Part shown: in pieces, positions 48,779 to 57,556 of the stretch
Layout: the number at the start of each line of letters is the position of its first letter
How positions within the stretch are numbered: the first letter of the stretch is position 1
Assembly (NCBI GenBank): GCA_023423695.1
Contig: JAFAFA010000080.1
Coordinates: forward strand, 1-64,000
Direction: 5' to 3'
Source: Pseudomonadota bacterium
GTDB taxonomy: Bacteria; Pseudomonadota; Alphaproteobacteria; Azospirillales; Azospirillaceae
Length of the DNA: 64,000 bases
Made by a program: the position numbers and the translations under genes
Notes under the pieces: model-generated
Database searches by the model: none
Told to the model about the DNA's origin: nothing
Seen by the model: only the letters and a program-made list of their open reading frames with translations

Positions 48779-50368
48779 TCACCCCGCCACCATCGCCGCC
48801 AGCGTCTCCAGCCTGTCCGCCTCATGCGCCGGCTTGTCCCAGCGGATGCGGTGGACGCGCGGGAAGCGCATCGCCAGCCCGCTCTTGTGCCGGTTGGACG
48901 GGTGCACGCTGTCGAAGGCGACCTCCAGCACCAGACCTGGCTCCACCTCGCGCACCGGGCCGTAGCGGCGGGTGGTGTGGTTGCGCACCCAGCGGTCCAG
49001 TTCGATCAGCTCGGCGTCGGTGAAGCCGGAATAGGCCTTGCCGACCGGCACCAGTTCCTCGCCGCGCCAGACGCCGAAGGTGTAGTCGGAATAATAGCTC
49101 GACCGCTTCCCGTGGCCGCGCTGGGCGTACATCATCACGGTGTCGAGCGTCAGCGCCCCGCGCTTCCACTTGAACCACGGCCCCTTCGGCCGTCCGGCCA
49201 GATAGGCGCTGTCGCGCCGCTTCAGCATCAGTCCCTCGATGCCGTTCTCCCGCGCGCCCTCGCGCAACGTCACCAGCTCGTCCCACCGGTCGAAAGGCAC
49301 CAGCGGCGACAGATCCATCCGCCGTGGCTGCACGGTCTCGAACCAGCGTTCCAGCCGGGCGCGGCGTTCGACGAAGGACAGGACGCGCAGATCCTCCTCG
49401 CCGTCGAACAGGATGTCGTAGAGCCGCACCCAGGCCGGCCCGTCGCGCAGCATCTGCGCCGTCACCGTCTTGCGGTTGAGGCGCTGCTGCAGGTCGTTGA
49501 AGGGCGCCACCACCCCGTCGCGCGCCACCAGCAGCTCGCCGTCCAGCACCGCGTCGAAGCTCATGTGGTCGACGATGTCGGGGAAGGCCCCCGACACGTC
49601 GTCACCGGTGCGGCTGTAGAGCCGCCGCTCGCCGCCGCGCGCCACCATCTGCACGCGGATGCCGTCCCATTTCCATTCGGCGGCATAGGCGGCGGGATCG
49701 AGCCCGGCGCGGTCCTCCTCCTCCAGCGGATGCGACAGCATCATCGGGCGGAAGCCCGCTCCGGCCCCGGTCGCCGGCCGCTCCGCCCTCCCTTCCAGCC
49801 AGGCGAACAGCTCCGCGTAGGGGGCGGTCAGCCCGTGCCAGACCTCTTCCACGTCATCGACGCTCACCTCCGGCCAGGCCGCCTTGCCCCATTCCGCCAA
49901 TGCCGTCTTTGCCAGCCGCGCCGACACGCCGATGCGCAGCGCCCCGGTGATCAGCTTCAGCAGGGCGAAGCGCCCCGACGAGTCGAGCGTGTCGAGCCAG
50001 CCCTCCACCAGCCCGATCACCTGCCCGCGCTTGGCGGCCCGCAATCCCTCCACCACCTCGTCCAGGCTGGGCGGCAAGCTGTTGGCCCGTTCATGGCGTT
50101 CGGGCCAGATCAGCGCCACCGTCTCCGCCAAATCGCCGACATAGTCGTAGGACAGCGACAGCAGCTCCGGATCGACCCTGGTCGCCGCCAGCTCGCGGAT
50201 TGCCGCCGGCTTGGCCTCGCGGAAGCTCAAGGCCCCGGTCAGCGCCGCCAGCGCCCAGCCGCGCTCGGGGTCCGGCGCGGTGGCGAAATGCTCGACCAGC
50301 AGGCGGATCTTGCCGTTGCGCGACGGCATGAAGACCAGCGCGTCGATCAGCGCGGCAAAGCGGTTCAC
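48779..50368 (-). CDS. ATP-dependent DNA ligase (LHR-type DNA damage cluster)
   Basis: Seals nicks with ATP. The 529-residue protein has an N-terminal DNA-binding domain (about 1-210), the adenylation domain with AAEWKWDGIRVQMVARGG (KxDG lysine near residue 240), ERRLYSRTGDDVSGAFPDIV, VLDGELLVARDG and GLMLKRRDSAYLAGRPKGPW, then an OB-fold (FKWKRGALTLDTVMMYA). It belongs to the ligase group that occurs with an MBL-fold exonuclease, DEXH helicase and phosphoesterase. The GTG start at 50368 overlaps the exonuclease stop by 4 bases. The helicase and phosphoesterase are not adjacent here. Confidence 0.9.
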   Translation of the reverse strand: MNRFAALIDALVFMPSRNGKIRLLVEHFATAPDPERGWALAALTGALSFREAKPAAIRELAATRVDPELLSLSYDYVGDLAETVALIWPERHERANSLPPSLDEVVEGLRAAKRGQVIGLVEGWLDTLDSSGRFALLKLITGALRIGVSARLAKTALAEWGKAAWPEVSVDDVEEVWHGLTAPYAELFAWLEGRAERPATGAGAGFRPMMLSHPLEEEDRAGLDPAAYAAEWKWDGIRVQMVARGGERRLYSRTGDDVSGAFPDIVDHMSFDAVLDGELLVARDGVVAPFNDLQQRLNRKTVTAQMLRDGPAWVRLYDILFDGEEDLRVLSFVERRARLERWFETVQPRRMDLSPLVPFDRWDELVTLREGARENGIEGLMLKRRDSAYLAGRPKGPWFKWKRGALTLDTVMMYAQRGHGKRSSYYSDYTFGVWRGEELVPVGKAYSGFTDAELIELDRWVRNHTTRRYGPVREVEPGLVLEVAFDSVHPSNRHKSGLAMRFPRVHRIRWDKPAHEADRLETLAAMVAG

Positions 50369-51441
50369 GACGCCTCCCCTTCCCCGGCCTTCTCGGGATC
50401 GCCCTCCAAATCCTCGTCCTCGAAGCCGATCAGCGCCAGGGCGCGGGCGCGGATGCCGCGGCTGGTGGCGTAATGGACCAGCGCCTCCTCCCGGCCATGC
50501 GTCACCCAGACCTCCGGCGCGCCGACATCTTCCAGCGTCTGGCACAGCTCATCCCAGTCGGCATGGTCGGAGATGACCAGCGGCAACTCCACCCCGCGCT
50601 GGCGGGCGCGCTGGCGCACCCGCATCCAGCCCGACGCCACCGCCACCACCGGATCGGCCAGCCGCCGTGCCCAGCGGTCGGCCACCGCCGCCGGCGGCGC
50701 CAGCACCAGGGCGCCCTTCAGATCCTCCTTCGCCGCCACCGTGGCCGGGCGCAGTTCCCCCAACGCCACCCCCCAATCGCTATAGAGCCGGCACAGCGGC
50801 TCCAGCGCGCCATGCAGCCAGATCGGCCGGTCGTATCCCGCCGCCCGCAGCAGCGTGATCAGCCGCTGGCATTTGCCCAGTGCATAGACGCCGACCACAT
50901 GGCTGCGCTCCGGGAACAGCGTCATCGAATGCAGCAGCTTCCGCACCTCTTCCAAATCAGGCGGGTGGCGGAACACCGGCAGGCCGAAGGTCGCCTCGGT
51001 GACGAAGACGTCGCAGGGCACCGGCTCGAACGGCGCACAGGTGCGGTCGAGACGGCGCTTGTAGTCGCCCGATACGACGACGCGCGATCCGGCATGCTCC
51101 AGCACCACCTGGGCGCTGCCCAGCACATGGCCGGCCGGGACCAGCCGCACCCCGACGTCGCCGATGCGCAGGGTTTCGCCATAGTCCAGCGGCTGCAGGT
51201 TTTCCCCCACGCCTGCGCCCATCCGCTGTCGCATGATGGCGAGCGTGCCCGGAGTCGCCAGCACATGACGGTTGCCGGGCCGGGCATGGTCGGAATGGCC
51301 GTGGGTGACGACCGCGCGCTCCACCGGGCGCACCGGGTCGATGTAGAAGCCTCCCGGCTCGACATAGAGCCCTTCCGGAAGGACCTTGATCCACCTGTCG
51401 GGGTGGGGGCGATCTGGATTGGATTGGTGTGCAGCGGACAT
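50365..51441 (-). CDS. ligase-associated MBL-fold DNA exonuclease
   Basis: A 358-residue metallo-beta-lactamase-fold nuclease of the type partnered with the downstream ligase (CPSF/SNM1-like group). Motifs: VVTHGHSDHARPGNRHVL (metal site HxHxDH near residue 48), VRLVPAGHVLGSAQVVLEHA, VVVSGDYKR (Asp ligand) and LPLVISDHADWDELC (His-containing C-terminal motif). The gene begins at ATG 51441 and its stop overlaps the ligase start (GTGA). The pair is expected to act in DNA end processing or repair. Confidence 0.9.
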   Translation of the reverse strand: MSAAHQSNPDRPHPDRWIKVLPEGLYVEPGGFYIDPVRPVERAVVTHGHSDHARPGNRHVLATPGTLAIMRQRMGAGVGENLQPLDYGETLRIGDVGVRLVPAGHVLGSAQVVLEHAGSRVVVSGDYKRRLDRTCAPFEPVPCDVFVTEATFGLPVFRHPPDLEEVRKLLHSMTLFPERSHVVGVYALGKCQRLITLLRAAGYDRPIWLHGALEPLCRLYSDWGVALGELRPATVAAKEDLKGALVLAPPAAVADRWARRLADPVVAVASGWMRVRQRARQRGVELPLVISDHADWDELCQTLEDVGAPEVWVTHGREEALVHYATSRGIRARALALIGFEDEDLEGDPEKAGEGEAS

Positions 51442-51493
51442 GCGTCCTAATATAGGGCGTTCTAACCGCCCCCCAACATCGGAGACACAGCGC

Positions 51494-52408
51494 ATGCACC
51501 CGATCCTGCTGCCGACTCCCGAAGTTGCCGACGCGCTTGCCGCACACCGCCCGGTGGTGGCGCTGGAATCGACGGTGATCTCCCATGGCATGCCCTATCC
51601 CCGCAACCTGGAGACCGCCCGCGCGCTGGAGGCGGAGGTGCGGGCCGCCGGCGCGCTTCCCGCCACCATCGCGGTGATGGACGGGCGCATCCGGATCGGG
51701 CTGGACGACGAGGCGCTGGAGCGTCTGGCGACCGGCGGCAGCAAAGTGCGCAAGCTCAGCCGCCGCGACCTGCCCATCGCCATCGCGAACGGGGCGCTGG
51801 GGGCGACCACGGTGGCGGCGACGATGATCGGGGCGCGGCTGGCCGGCATCTCCGTCTTCGCCACCGGCGGCATCGGCGGCGTCCACCGCGGGGCGGAGAC
51901 CAGCTTCGACATCTCCGCCGATCTGGACGAACTGGCCCGCACGTCGGTCTGCGTGGTCTGCGCCGGGGCCAAGTCGATTCTCGACCTGCCCAAGACGCTG
52001 GAGGTGCTGGAGACCCGCGGAGTCCCGGTGCTGGGCTTCGGCACCGAGGAATTCCCTGCCTTCTACAGCCGCCGCAGCGGCCTGCCCGTCGATCATCGCT
52101 GTGACAACGCAGCCGAGGTGGCGGAAATTCTGCGCGCGAAATGGCAGCTCGGCCTGGAGGGCGGCGTGCTGCTGGCGAACCCGATCCCGCCCGCCGACGA
52201 GCTTGACGCTGACGCCATGGAAGCCGCGGTCGCCCAGGCGCTGGCTGACGCGGAATCCAATGGAATCAAGGGGAAGGACATCACTCCCCACCTGCTGGCG
52301 GCGCTGGAGCGCATCACCGGCGGGCGCAGCCTGACCGCCAACATCGCGCTGATCCGCAACAATGCGCGGGTCGCGGCCGGGGTGGCCGCCGCCCTTGCCG
52401 CCCCCTAG
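51494..52408 (+). CDS. psuG: pseudouridine-5'-phosphate glycosidase
   Basis: Splits pseudouridine 5'-phosphate into uracil and ribose 5-phosphate during pseudouridine recycling. The 304-residue enzyme shows VALESTVISHGMPYPRNLET near the N-terminus, TIAVMDGRIRIGLDDEALER, FATGGIGGVHRGAETSFDIS near residue 125 and AGAKSILDLPKTLEVLETRG, all typical. No pseudouridine kinase (psuK) is adjacent, though a PfkB-type kinase lies 37 kb away. ATG 51494 has GGAGACA upstream. Confidence 0.95.
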   Translation: MHPILLPTPEVADALAAHRPVVALESTVISHGMPYPRNLETARALEAEVRAAGALPATIAVMDGRIRIGLDDEALERLATGGSKVRKLSRRDLPIAIANGALGATTVAATMIGARLAGISVFATGGIGGVHRGAETSFDISADLDELARTSVCVVCAGAKSILDLPKTLEVLETRGVPVLGFGTEEFPAFYSRRSGLPVDHRCDNAAEVAEILRAKWQLGLEGGVLLANPIPPADELDADAMEAAVAQALADAESNGIKGKDITPHLLAALERITGGRSLTANIALIRNNARVAAGVAAALAAP

Positions 52409-52524
52409 AACCGAATGGATAGGCCGTACCTCAGTAGGATTAAGGCTTTAGCCCCGGTCCGGGCTTAAGACCCCGTTAACCGCCTGCGCGCAAATCTGTC
52501 GTCATCGAACGAGCGGAGGCTTCT

Positions 52525-52941
52525 ATGCGCGCACCCAGCAGCACCTCGACCCTGGTTTCCCGGATGATCGCGATGGCCGGCCAAGGCGACGAGGCGTCGG
52601 GCATCGCGGAGATGAAGGAGCCTGCCCACGTGAAGCGCATCGTCTGGGCCTCCCAGGCGGCGAAGCTCCGGGTCTCCCTCTCCTCCCGCACCATCCACGA
52701 GATCGAAAGCGCAGTCACCGCCGACCTGGACAGCATGGAACTGCCGGAAGTGTTCTTCACCTCGGTCGAGGTGGACGGCCATGTGGTGACCTGCGACCTC
52801 GACGCCTCCGGCACCGCCTCCATCTTCGGGCTGATCGAGGCCCACGAATATGACGATCTGGTCGAAGAGGCCGGCGACGACGCCCTGTTCGGCGTCGATT
52901 GGGACGGCGTCTACGTCACCCCGGCCCGCACCCGGCATTGA
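52525..52941 (+). CDS. hypothetical soluble protein
   Basis: Not recognised. A 138-residue cytosolic-looking product with a mixed alpha/beta pattern, including HVKRIVWASQAAKLRVSLSS, EVFFTSVEVDGHVVTCDLDA and an acidic stretch VEEAGDDALFGVDWDGVYV. The ATG at 52525 has GCGGAGG 8 bases upstream. It stands alone between psuG and the terminator at 53001-53040. The plausible coding signal is the ribosome binding site and balanced composition. Confidence 0.62.
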   Translation: MRAPSSTSTLVSRMIAMAGQGDEASGIAEMKEPAHVKRIVWASQAAKLRVSLSSRTIHEIESAVTADLDSMELPEVFFTSVEVDGHVVTCDLDASGTASIFGLIEAHEYDDLVEEAGDDALFGVDWDGVYVTPARTRH

Positions 52942-53000
52942 TCCCGGGCGACCCGGATCGACATACCGGGTCCATGCATCCGCTCCTTAGGTCCCATTCT

Positions 53001-53040
53001 ACGACGAACGCCCCGCAGCCGCTTGCGGGGCGTTCGTCGT
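53001..53040. terminator. perfect palindromic terminator
   Basis: A 17-base-pair perfect inverted repeat (53001-53017 and 53024-53040) with a six-base loop lies between the plus-strand gene at 52525 and the minus-strand RTX gene. No long T-run, but symmetrical and between convergent genes. Confidence 0.7.
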
Positions 53041-53096
53041 ATCGGAGCGAACGTCGAGCCCGCCGCAGGACGGCTGCGACCGCGAAGGACGCATCA

Positions 53097-54437
53097 TCAA
53101 AGAATGATGTTGCAGGCCGTGAGGCTGTCCACCCCCTGCAGGGTGATCTTGAAGTCGGCACGCCCATCCCCGTTGACGTCCCCCTGGACCATGCCGTCGG
53201 CCCAGCGCAATTCGCCCGCCTTCCGGTCGAAGTCGGCGCCGCCGATGAAGGTGAAGGACTGATCGCCACGCCGGCGGGTGTTGGCGTCGATGTCGTGCAG
53301 ATCCAGGGTGTCGTCCGGGGCGAAATCCACAATGGTGTCGTGCTGCGCGCCCTTGCCGATTTCCCGGACGGACCGGAACACGAACCGGTCGGCACCGTCG
53401 CCGCCGGCGAGCAGATCGGCGCCCTCGTCGCCCCGGATCAGATCGTCACCGGCGCTGCCGAGCAGGGTGTCGTCGCCACGGTCGCCCAGCAGCGTGTCGT
53501 CGCCGAGCCCGCCGACCATCAGTTCCGCCTTCCTTGAGCCGCGGAGGGTATCGTCGCCGCCGAAGCCGAGGACGGCGTGGTTGCCCCTCTTCGCGTTCGA
53601 CACCAGCGTTTCGCCCTCGGCCGTCCCGGTGTCGAAGCGCCAGCCCTCCTTGAAAAGCCAGCTGTAATCGACGCCGGTGGCCTCATCCGCCGCCGCCAGG
53701 AAATTCGCGCGAGCCTGCTCCGGGGTGGTCGCCGCCTCCTTGGAGATCAGGCTTTGCCAGAAGCGGGCGTAGTTGTCCTCGCCGAAATCCTCGTAGAGGC
53801 GGTGGAGGAGCGATCCGGCAAGGTCGGCTCCGCTGAGCCCATAGGGATTCTCCGGGCCCGTATCGGTGACGAGCGTGTTGCGCCAGGTGAGGTTGGGGTT
53901 CGAAAAATAGAGCTGGGCCATGTCCTGCTGAACGGCCGAAACCAGTTGGTCCCAGTCCATGCCGTTGAAGGAGAGGCCGTCCACACCGGTGGCCTCCATC
54001 GAGAGAAAGCGGTTCTCGATGGCGAAGCCGGTGGTGAAGGGTGGCAGCGTGTTGAGCGGCTGGTCGTAGAACCAGAAATTCCGGCCGAGTTCGTAGAAGA
54101 GAACCTGATCGTAGAGCCCGGCATCCCGCACGCCGTCGTAGAGGATGTTGAAATACTCGGGCATGATCTCGATGCCCGTCAAGCCGAGGAACCCGCAGCC
54201 GGCCCCGCAGGTATCCTGCACTTCGGCGATCGTGGCCTTGCCGTTGTAGGTGAAGTAGGGTGACGGGATGCGACCCGTGATGCGCGAATAGAAATCGTAG
54301 GCCTCGTCCAGCTTGGCGACGATGTCCTGCATCACTCCGGCATCGAGATTTGACGACTGGGTGAGGAGGACGATGTTTCGTCCCTCCCACGCTGTCCGTT
54401 CGAGCACCTCCCCGTACATCGACGTATAGGCAACCAC
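53097..54437 (-). CDS. RTX-repeat secreted protein with peptidase-like domain
   Basis: A probable type I secretion substrate of 446 residues. The N-terminal domain (about 1-280) resembles a zinc-peptidase layout (QVLFYELGRNFWFYDQPLNT, TTGFAIENRFLSMEATGVDG) in which the usual HExxH is YELGR, so catalysis is doubtful. From about 295 there are RTX nonapeptide repeats (GFGGDDTLRGS, GGLGDDTLLGDRGDDTLLG, SAGDDLIRGDEGADLLAGGD) that bind calcium, then a serralysin-like C-terminal domain. It has no N-terminal signal, as expected. The GTG at 54437 follows GGAGGA. No secretion ABC genes are adjacent. Confidence 0.82.
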   Translation of the reverse strand: MVAYTSMYGEVLERTAWEGRNIVLLTQSSNLDAGVMQDIVAKLDEAYDFYSRITGRIPSPYFTYNGKATIAEVQDTCGAGCGFLGLTGIEIMPEYFNILYDGVRDAGLYDQVLFYELGRNFWFYDQPLNTLPPFTTGFAIENRFLSMEATGVDGLSFNGMDWDQLVSAVQQDMAQLYFSNPNLTWRNTLVTDTGPENPYGLSGADLAGSLLHRLYEDFGEDNYARFWQSLISKEAATTPEQARANFLAAADEATGVDYSWLFKEGWRFDTGTAEGETLVSNAKRGNHAVLGFGGDDTLRGSRKAELMVGGLGDDTLLGDRGDDTLLGSAGDDLIRGDEGADLLAGGDGADRFVFRSVREIGKGAQHDTIVDFAPDDTLDLHDIDANTRRRGDQSFTFIGGADFDRKAGELRWADGMVQGDVNGDGRADFKITLQGVDSLTACNIIL

Positions 54438-54697
54438 GACCGTCCTCCATGGTTGATTGACTTCTTGTCCATGAAGTGTTCGCCGGCAACCGCAGGCTGT
54501 CGATTGCGGCTTGGGATGGGGTATGGCAAGCCGGACTAATCACCTCGCCGCCGAGTTCAATCGGGCGGAGTGACGCCGCACCCCCATCGCTCATCCGGAA
54601 CGCTCCGGTAGGGGGGCGAACCGCCGCGGAACGGGGAACGGCCGCGGCTGTTCTCCCGGCTACACCCACGCCCTTCCCCATTTGGGAGACACCATCC

Positions 54698-55801
54698 GTG
54701 TCAGCCGCCTCCGCCAAGCCCCTGCCCTATTCGCCGTCGCTCGAAAGCCCCGATCCCGATGAAGCCCGGCTCTTCGACGAGTTGGCGGAGACGATGCTGT
54801 CGATCAGCCGCAAGACCTACGAGGACAGCGGCCACGCCAACCGCAGCGTCCATGCCAAGAGCCACGGCCTGCTGATCGGCCGGCTCGACGTGCTGGACGA
54901 TCTGCCGGCCGAGCTGGCGCAGGGGCTGTTCGCGCGGGCGGAGAGCTATCCGGTGATCCTGCGGCTGTCGACGACGCCGGGCGACATCCTGCCCGACAGC
55001 GTGTCGACCCCGCGCGGTCTGGCGGTGAAGGTGCTGGGCGTGACCGGCGAGCGGCTGCCGGGGTCGGAGGATCAGGCGACCCAGGATTTCGTCATGGCCA
55101 ATGCCCCGGTCTTCTCGGCCCCCGACGCCAGGCAGTTCCTGTCGACGCTGAAGCTGCTGGCCGCCACCACCGACCGGGCGGAGACGGCAAAGAAGGCGCT
55201 GTCCGCGACGCTGCGCGTCGCCGAACGGGTGGTGGAGGCCTTCGGCGGCGAGAGCGCCACCCTGAAGACCCTGGGCGGCCACCCCGCAACCCACATCCTG
55301 GGTGAAACCTTCTACAGCCAGGCGGCCCTGCGCCACGGCGCCCATGTCGCCAAGCTGCAGATCGTCCCCGTCTCGCCCAACCTGACGGCGCTGACCGATG
55401 CGCCGCTGACCGTCAACGGCAAGCCCGACGGCCTGCGCGAGGCGGTGGTGGAGTTCTTCCGCGACCAGGAAGCGGTCTGGGAGCTGCGCGTCCAGCTGCG
55501 CACCGACGAGAAGCGCATGCCGGTGGAGGACGCCAGCGTGCTGTGGCCGGAGGAGCTGAGCCCCTACCGCAGCGTCGCGCGCATCACCGTGCCGCCGCAG
55601 ACCGCCTGGAGCGAGGAGCGCTCCCGCGCCGGCGACGACCGGCTGGCCTTCAGCCCCTGGCACGGTCTGGCCGCGCACCGGCCGCTGGGCTCGATCATGC
55701 GCGCCCGCCGCATCGCCTACGCCCGCTCCTCCGGCTTCCGCATGGAGCGCAACGGCTGCCCGATGCAGGAACCGGCGGCGGGCTACCGGCTGCCGGGGTG
55801 A
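54698..55801 (+). CDS. catalase-family protein (catalase-related peroxidase)
   Basis: A 367-residue heme protein of the catalase superfamily, shorter than true catalases (about 480) and probably with peroxidase activity. Indicators are NRSVHAKSHGLLIGRLDVLD (the catalytic-His region), YPVILRLSTTPGDILPDSVS, TPRGLAVKVLGVTGERLPGS and DFVMANAPVFSAPDARQFL. The GTG at 54698 has GGGAG upstream; the frame begins earlier at 54476 without similarity. An EcfG-like GGAAC-N16-TGTT lies at 54628-54652. No signal peptide is seen. Confidence 0.8.
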   Translation: MSAASAKPLPYSPSLESPDPDEARLFDELAETMLSISRKTYEDSGHANRSVHAKSHGLLIGRLDVLDDLPAELAQGLFARAESYPVILRLSTTPGDILPDSVSTPRGLAVKVLGVTGERLPGSEDQATQDFVMANAPVFSAPDARQFLSTLKLLAATTDRAETAKKALSATLRVAERVVEAFGGESATLKTLGGHPATHILGETFYSQAALRHGAHVAKLQIVPVSPNLTALTDAPLTVNGKPDGLREAVVEFFRDQEAVWELRVQLRTDEKRMPVEDASVLWPEELSPYRSVARITVPPQTAWSEERSRAGDDRLAFSPWHGLAAHRPLGSIMRARRIAYARSSGFRMERNGCPMQEPAAGYRLPG

Positions 55802-55822
55802 GAAGGCGCGGCGGCGCCCCGC

Positions 55823-56368
55823 TCACTGCAGGCTGCGCTGCATCTCCTCGAAGGTGCGGGAGAAGCCGTTCAGCGGGAAATCGATGTCGCGCTTGCCCAG
55901 GCGCGGGGAGCTGACGCGGACCAGGATGGTCGAGCCGTTGCGGAACTGGTCGGCGACGCGTCCGGACACGAAGTTCGGGAACATGCACATGTTCAGCGTC
56001 GCGACATGCGATTCGATGCGCGGCTGGCGGTCGACGCGGATGGCGCAGCGGTCGACCAGACCCTGGCTGGTGGTCAGGAACAGGTGGAAGTCGTTGCCGG
56101 TCGGGATGATGCTGAGCGCGATGAAGCCGACATCCTTCCCGTCGTCGAACAGGCGGTAGATCATCAGCCGGCAGGTCTTGCTGTCGGTCATCCGGTCGAT
56201 GTCGCACTGGTTGGTCCAGGCGCCCTCCGGCCCGAAATCGGCGGCGGCCTTGGAGAAGTCCACGGCGGCGGCAGGCTTGGCGGTCAACAGGCCGGTAGCC
56301 AGCGTCAAGGCCAGAACGCCAGCGGCAGCAGCCACCTTGAACCCACCCAACAGACCCTTTGCACGCAT
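55823..56368 (-). CDS. IalB-like exported protein
   Basis: A 181-residue exported protein resembling the invasion-associated locus B family, with a signal peptide (VAAAAGVLALTLATGLLTA, cleavage near AAA at 35), conserved Cys in TNQCDIDRMTDSKTCRLMIY and CAIRVDRQPRIESHVATLNM followed by CMFPNFV, and a C-terminal LNGFSRTFEEM. The Cys pairs suggest disulfides in the periplasm. The specific role is unknown; the name does not imply virulence. ATG 56368 fits the signal. Confidence 0.75.
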   Translation of the reverse strand: MRAKGLLGGFKVAAAAGVLALTLATGLLTAKPAAAVDFSKAAADFGPEGAWTNQCDIDRMTDSKTCRLMIYRLFDDGKDVGFIALSIIPTGNDFHLFLTTSQGLVDRCAIRVDRQPRIESHVATLNMCMFPNFVSGRVADQFRNGSTILVRVSSPRLGKRDIDFPLNGFSRTFEEMQRSLQ

Positions 56369-56497
56369 CGCCCCGGCTCCCCGCCATCGTTCGTATTAAC
56401 ACGGAATGCGCCATGATAACCGGCGATGGCGGGGGTGCAAGGCACGAGATGCCGCGCGCCAACCCTGAAGAACGGGCCGATGCTCGGCATCAGGCGG

Positions 56498-57355
56498 TCA
56501 AATCCGTCCTTCTTCGAAGTCGCGGAAGGCCTGCATCACCTCTTCCCGCGTGTTCATGACGAAGGGACCGCCCCAGGCGATGGGCTCACCGATCGGCTCG
56601 CCGGCCAGCAGCAGGAAGCGCGCGCCCTCTGGACCGGCGACCGCCTCCACCCGCTCGCCGTCGCCGAGCACGATCACCCGCGGTCCCGACAGCAGTCCCT
56701 CGCCGCCGACGTCCAGCGTGCCTTCGAACAGCACGAGGAAGGCGGTGTGGCCGGCCGGCAGCGGCTCGGCGAAGGAAGCCGACGGCGGCAGGCTGACGTC
56801 GAAATAGCGGGCGTCGGTCGCCTCGGCCCGCACCGGCCCGGCGGTGCCGCGGGCGGTGTCGCCGGCGATCACGGTGACTGTCGCGCCGTTCTCGCGCCGC
56901 TCCACCGGGATGGATGCTGCCGGGAACTCCTGATAACGCGGCTCGGTCATCTTCAGCCGGGCCGGCAGGTTGATCCACAGCTGGAACCCTCGCATCAGCC
57001 CTTCGGTCTGCTCCGGCATCTCCGAGTGGATCAGACCGCGGCCGGCGGTCATCCACTGCACGCCGCCGGTCTCGATCACGCCTTCATGGCCGTGGTTGTC
57101 GGCATGGCGCATGCGACCGGCCAGCATGTAGGTGACCGTTTCGAAGCCGCGGTGGGGATGGTCGGGGAAGCCGGCCAGATAGTCGGTCGGCTGGTCGGAC
57201 CCGAACAGGTCCAGCATCAGGAAGGGGTCGAGCGCGCGCAGGCGGGGCGTGCCCAGCATGCGGGTCATGCTGACGCCGGCGCCGTCGGAGGTGGCCATGC
57301 CCTCCACGGCGGCGAGCACCGGACGGACACCGGGGGTGGCGGACTGGGTGGACAT
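56498..57355 (-). CDS. pirin-family protein
   Basis: A 285-residue bicupin of the pirin family; some members are quercetin dioxygenases. The metal-binding His residues are in HPHRGFETVTYMLAG and the ADNHGHEGVIETGGVQWMT segment, followed by GRGLIHSEMPEQTEGLMRG. The C-terminal cupin (about 170-270) is typical. ATG 57355 is chosen because the frame upstream lacks similarity. Substrate is unknown. It lies downstream of amtB on the same strand but after a terminator. Confidence 0.92.
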   Translation of the reverse strand: MSTQSATPGVRPVLAAVEGMATSDGAGVSMTRMLGTPRLRALDPFLMLDLFGSDQPTDYLAGFPDHPHRGFETVTYMLAGRMRHADNHGHEGVIETGGVQWMTAGRGLIHSEMPEQTEGLMRGFQLWINLPARLKMTEPRYQEFPAASIPVERRENGATVTVIAGDTARGTAGPVRAEATDARYFDVSLPPSASFAEPLPAGHTAFLVLFEGTLDVGGEGLLSGPRVIVLGDGERVEAVAGPEGARFLLLAGEPIGEPIAWGGPFVMNTREEVMQAFRDFEEGRI

Positions 57356-57495
57356 GGCGGGGACTCCCGAAAGAAGAGCGCTGATGATGGACCAGAGGTA
57401 GTCCGTCGCGGCCCCGCCGTGAAGCCGGCCCGCCCGCGCCACAGCGTTTCCGCCTGTGCAACAATCGCTGCACAGCAACCCCGGCCCGGCACGCG

Positions 57496-57523
57496 AAAAA
57501 GGCCGCCGGGAAGCCCGGCGGCC
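57496..57523 (-). terminator. terminator downstream of amtB
   Basis: On the minus strand a 10-base-pair stem GGCCGCCGGG / CCCGGCGGCC with a three-base loop is followed by TTTTT. It separates amtB from the pirin gene. Confidence 0.85.
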
Positions 57524-57556
57524 CTTTCGAAGAGACCCGTGGGAAAGGGAGTGTTG

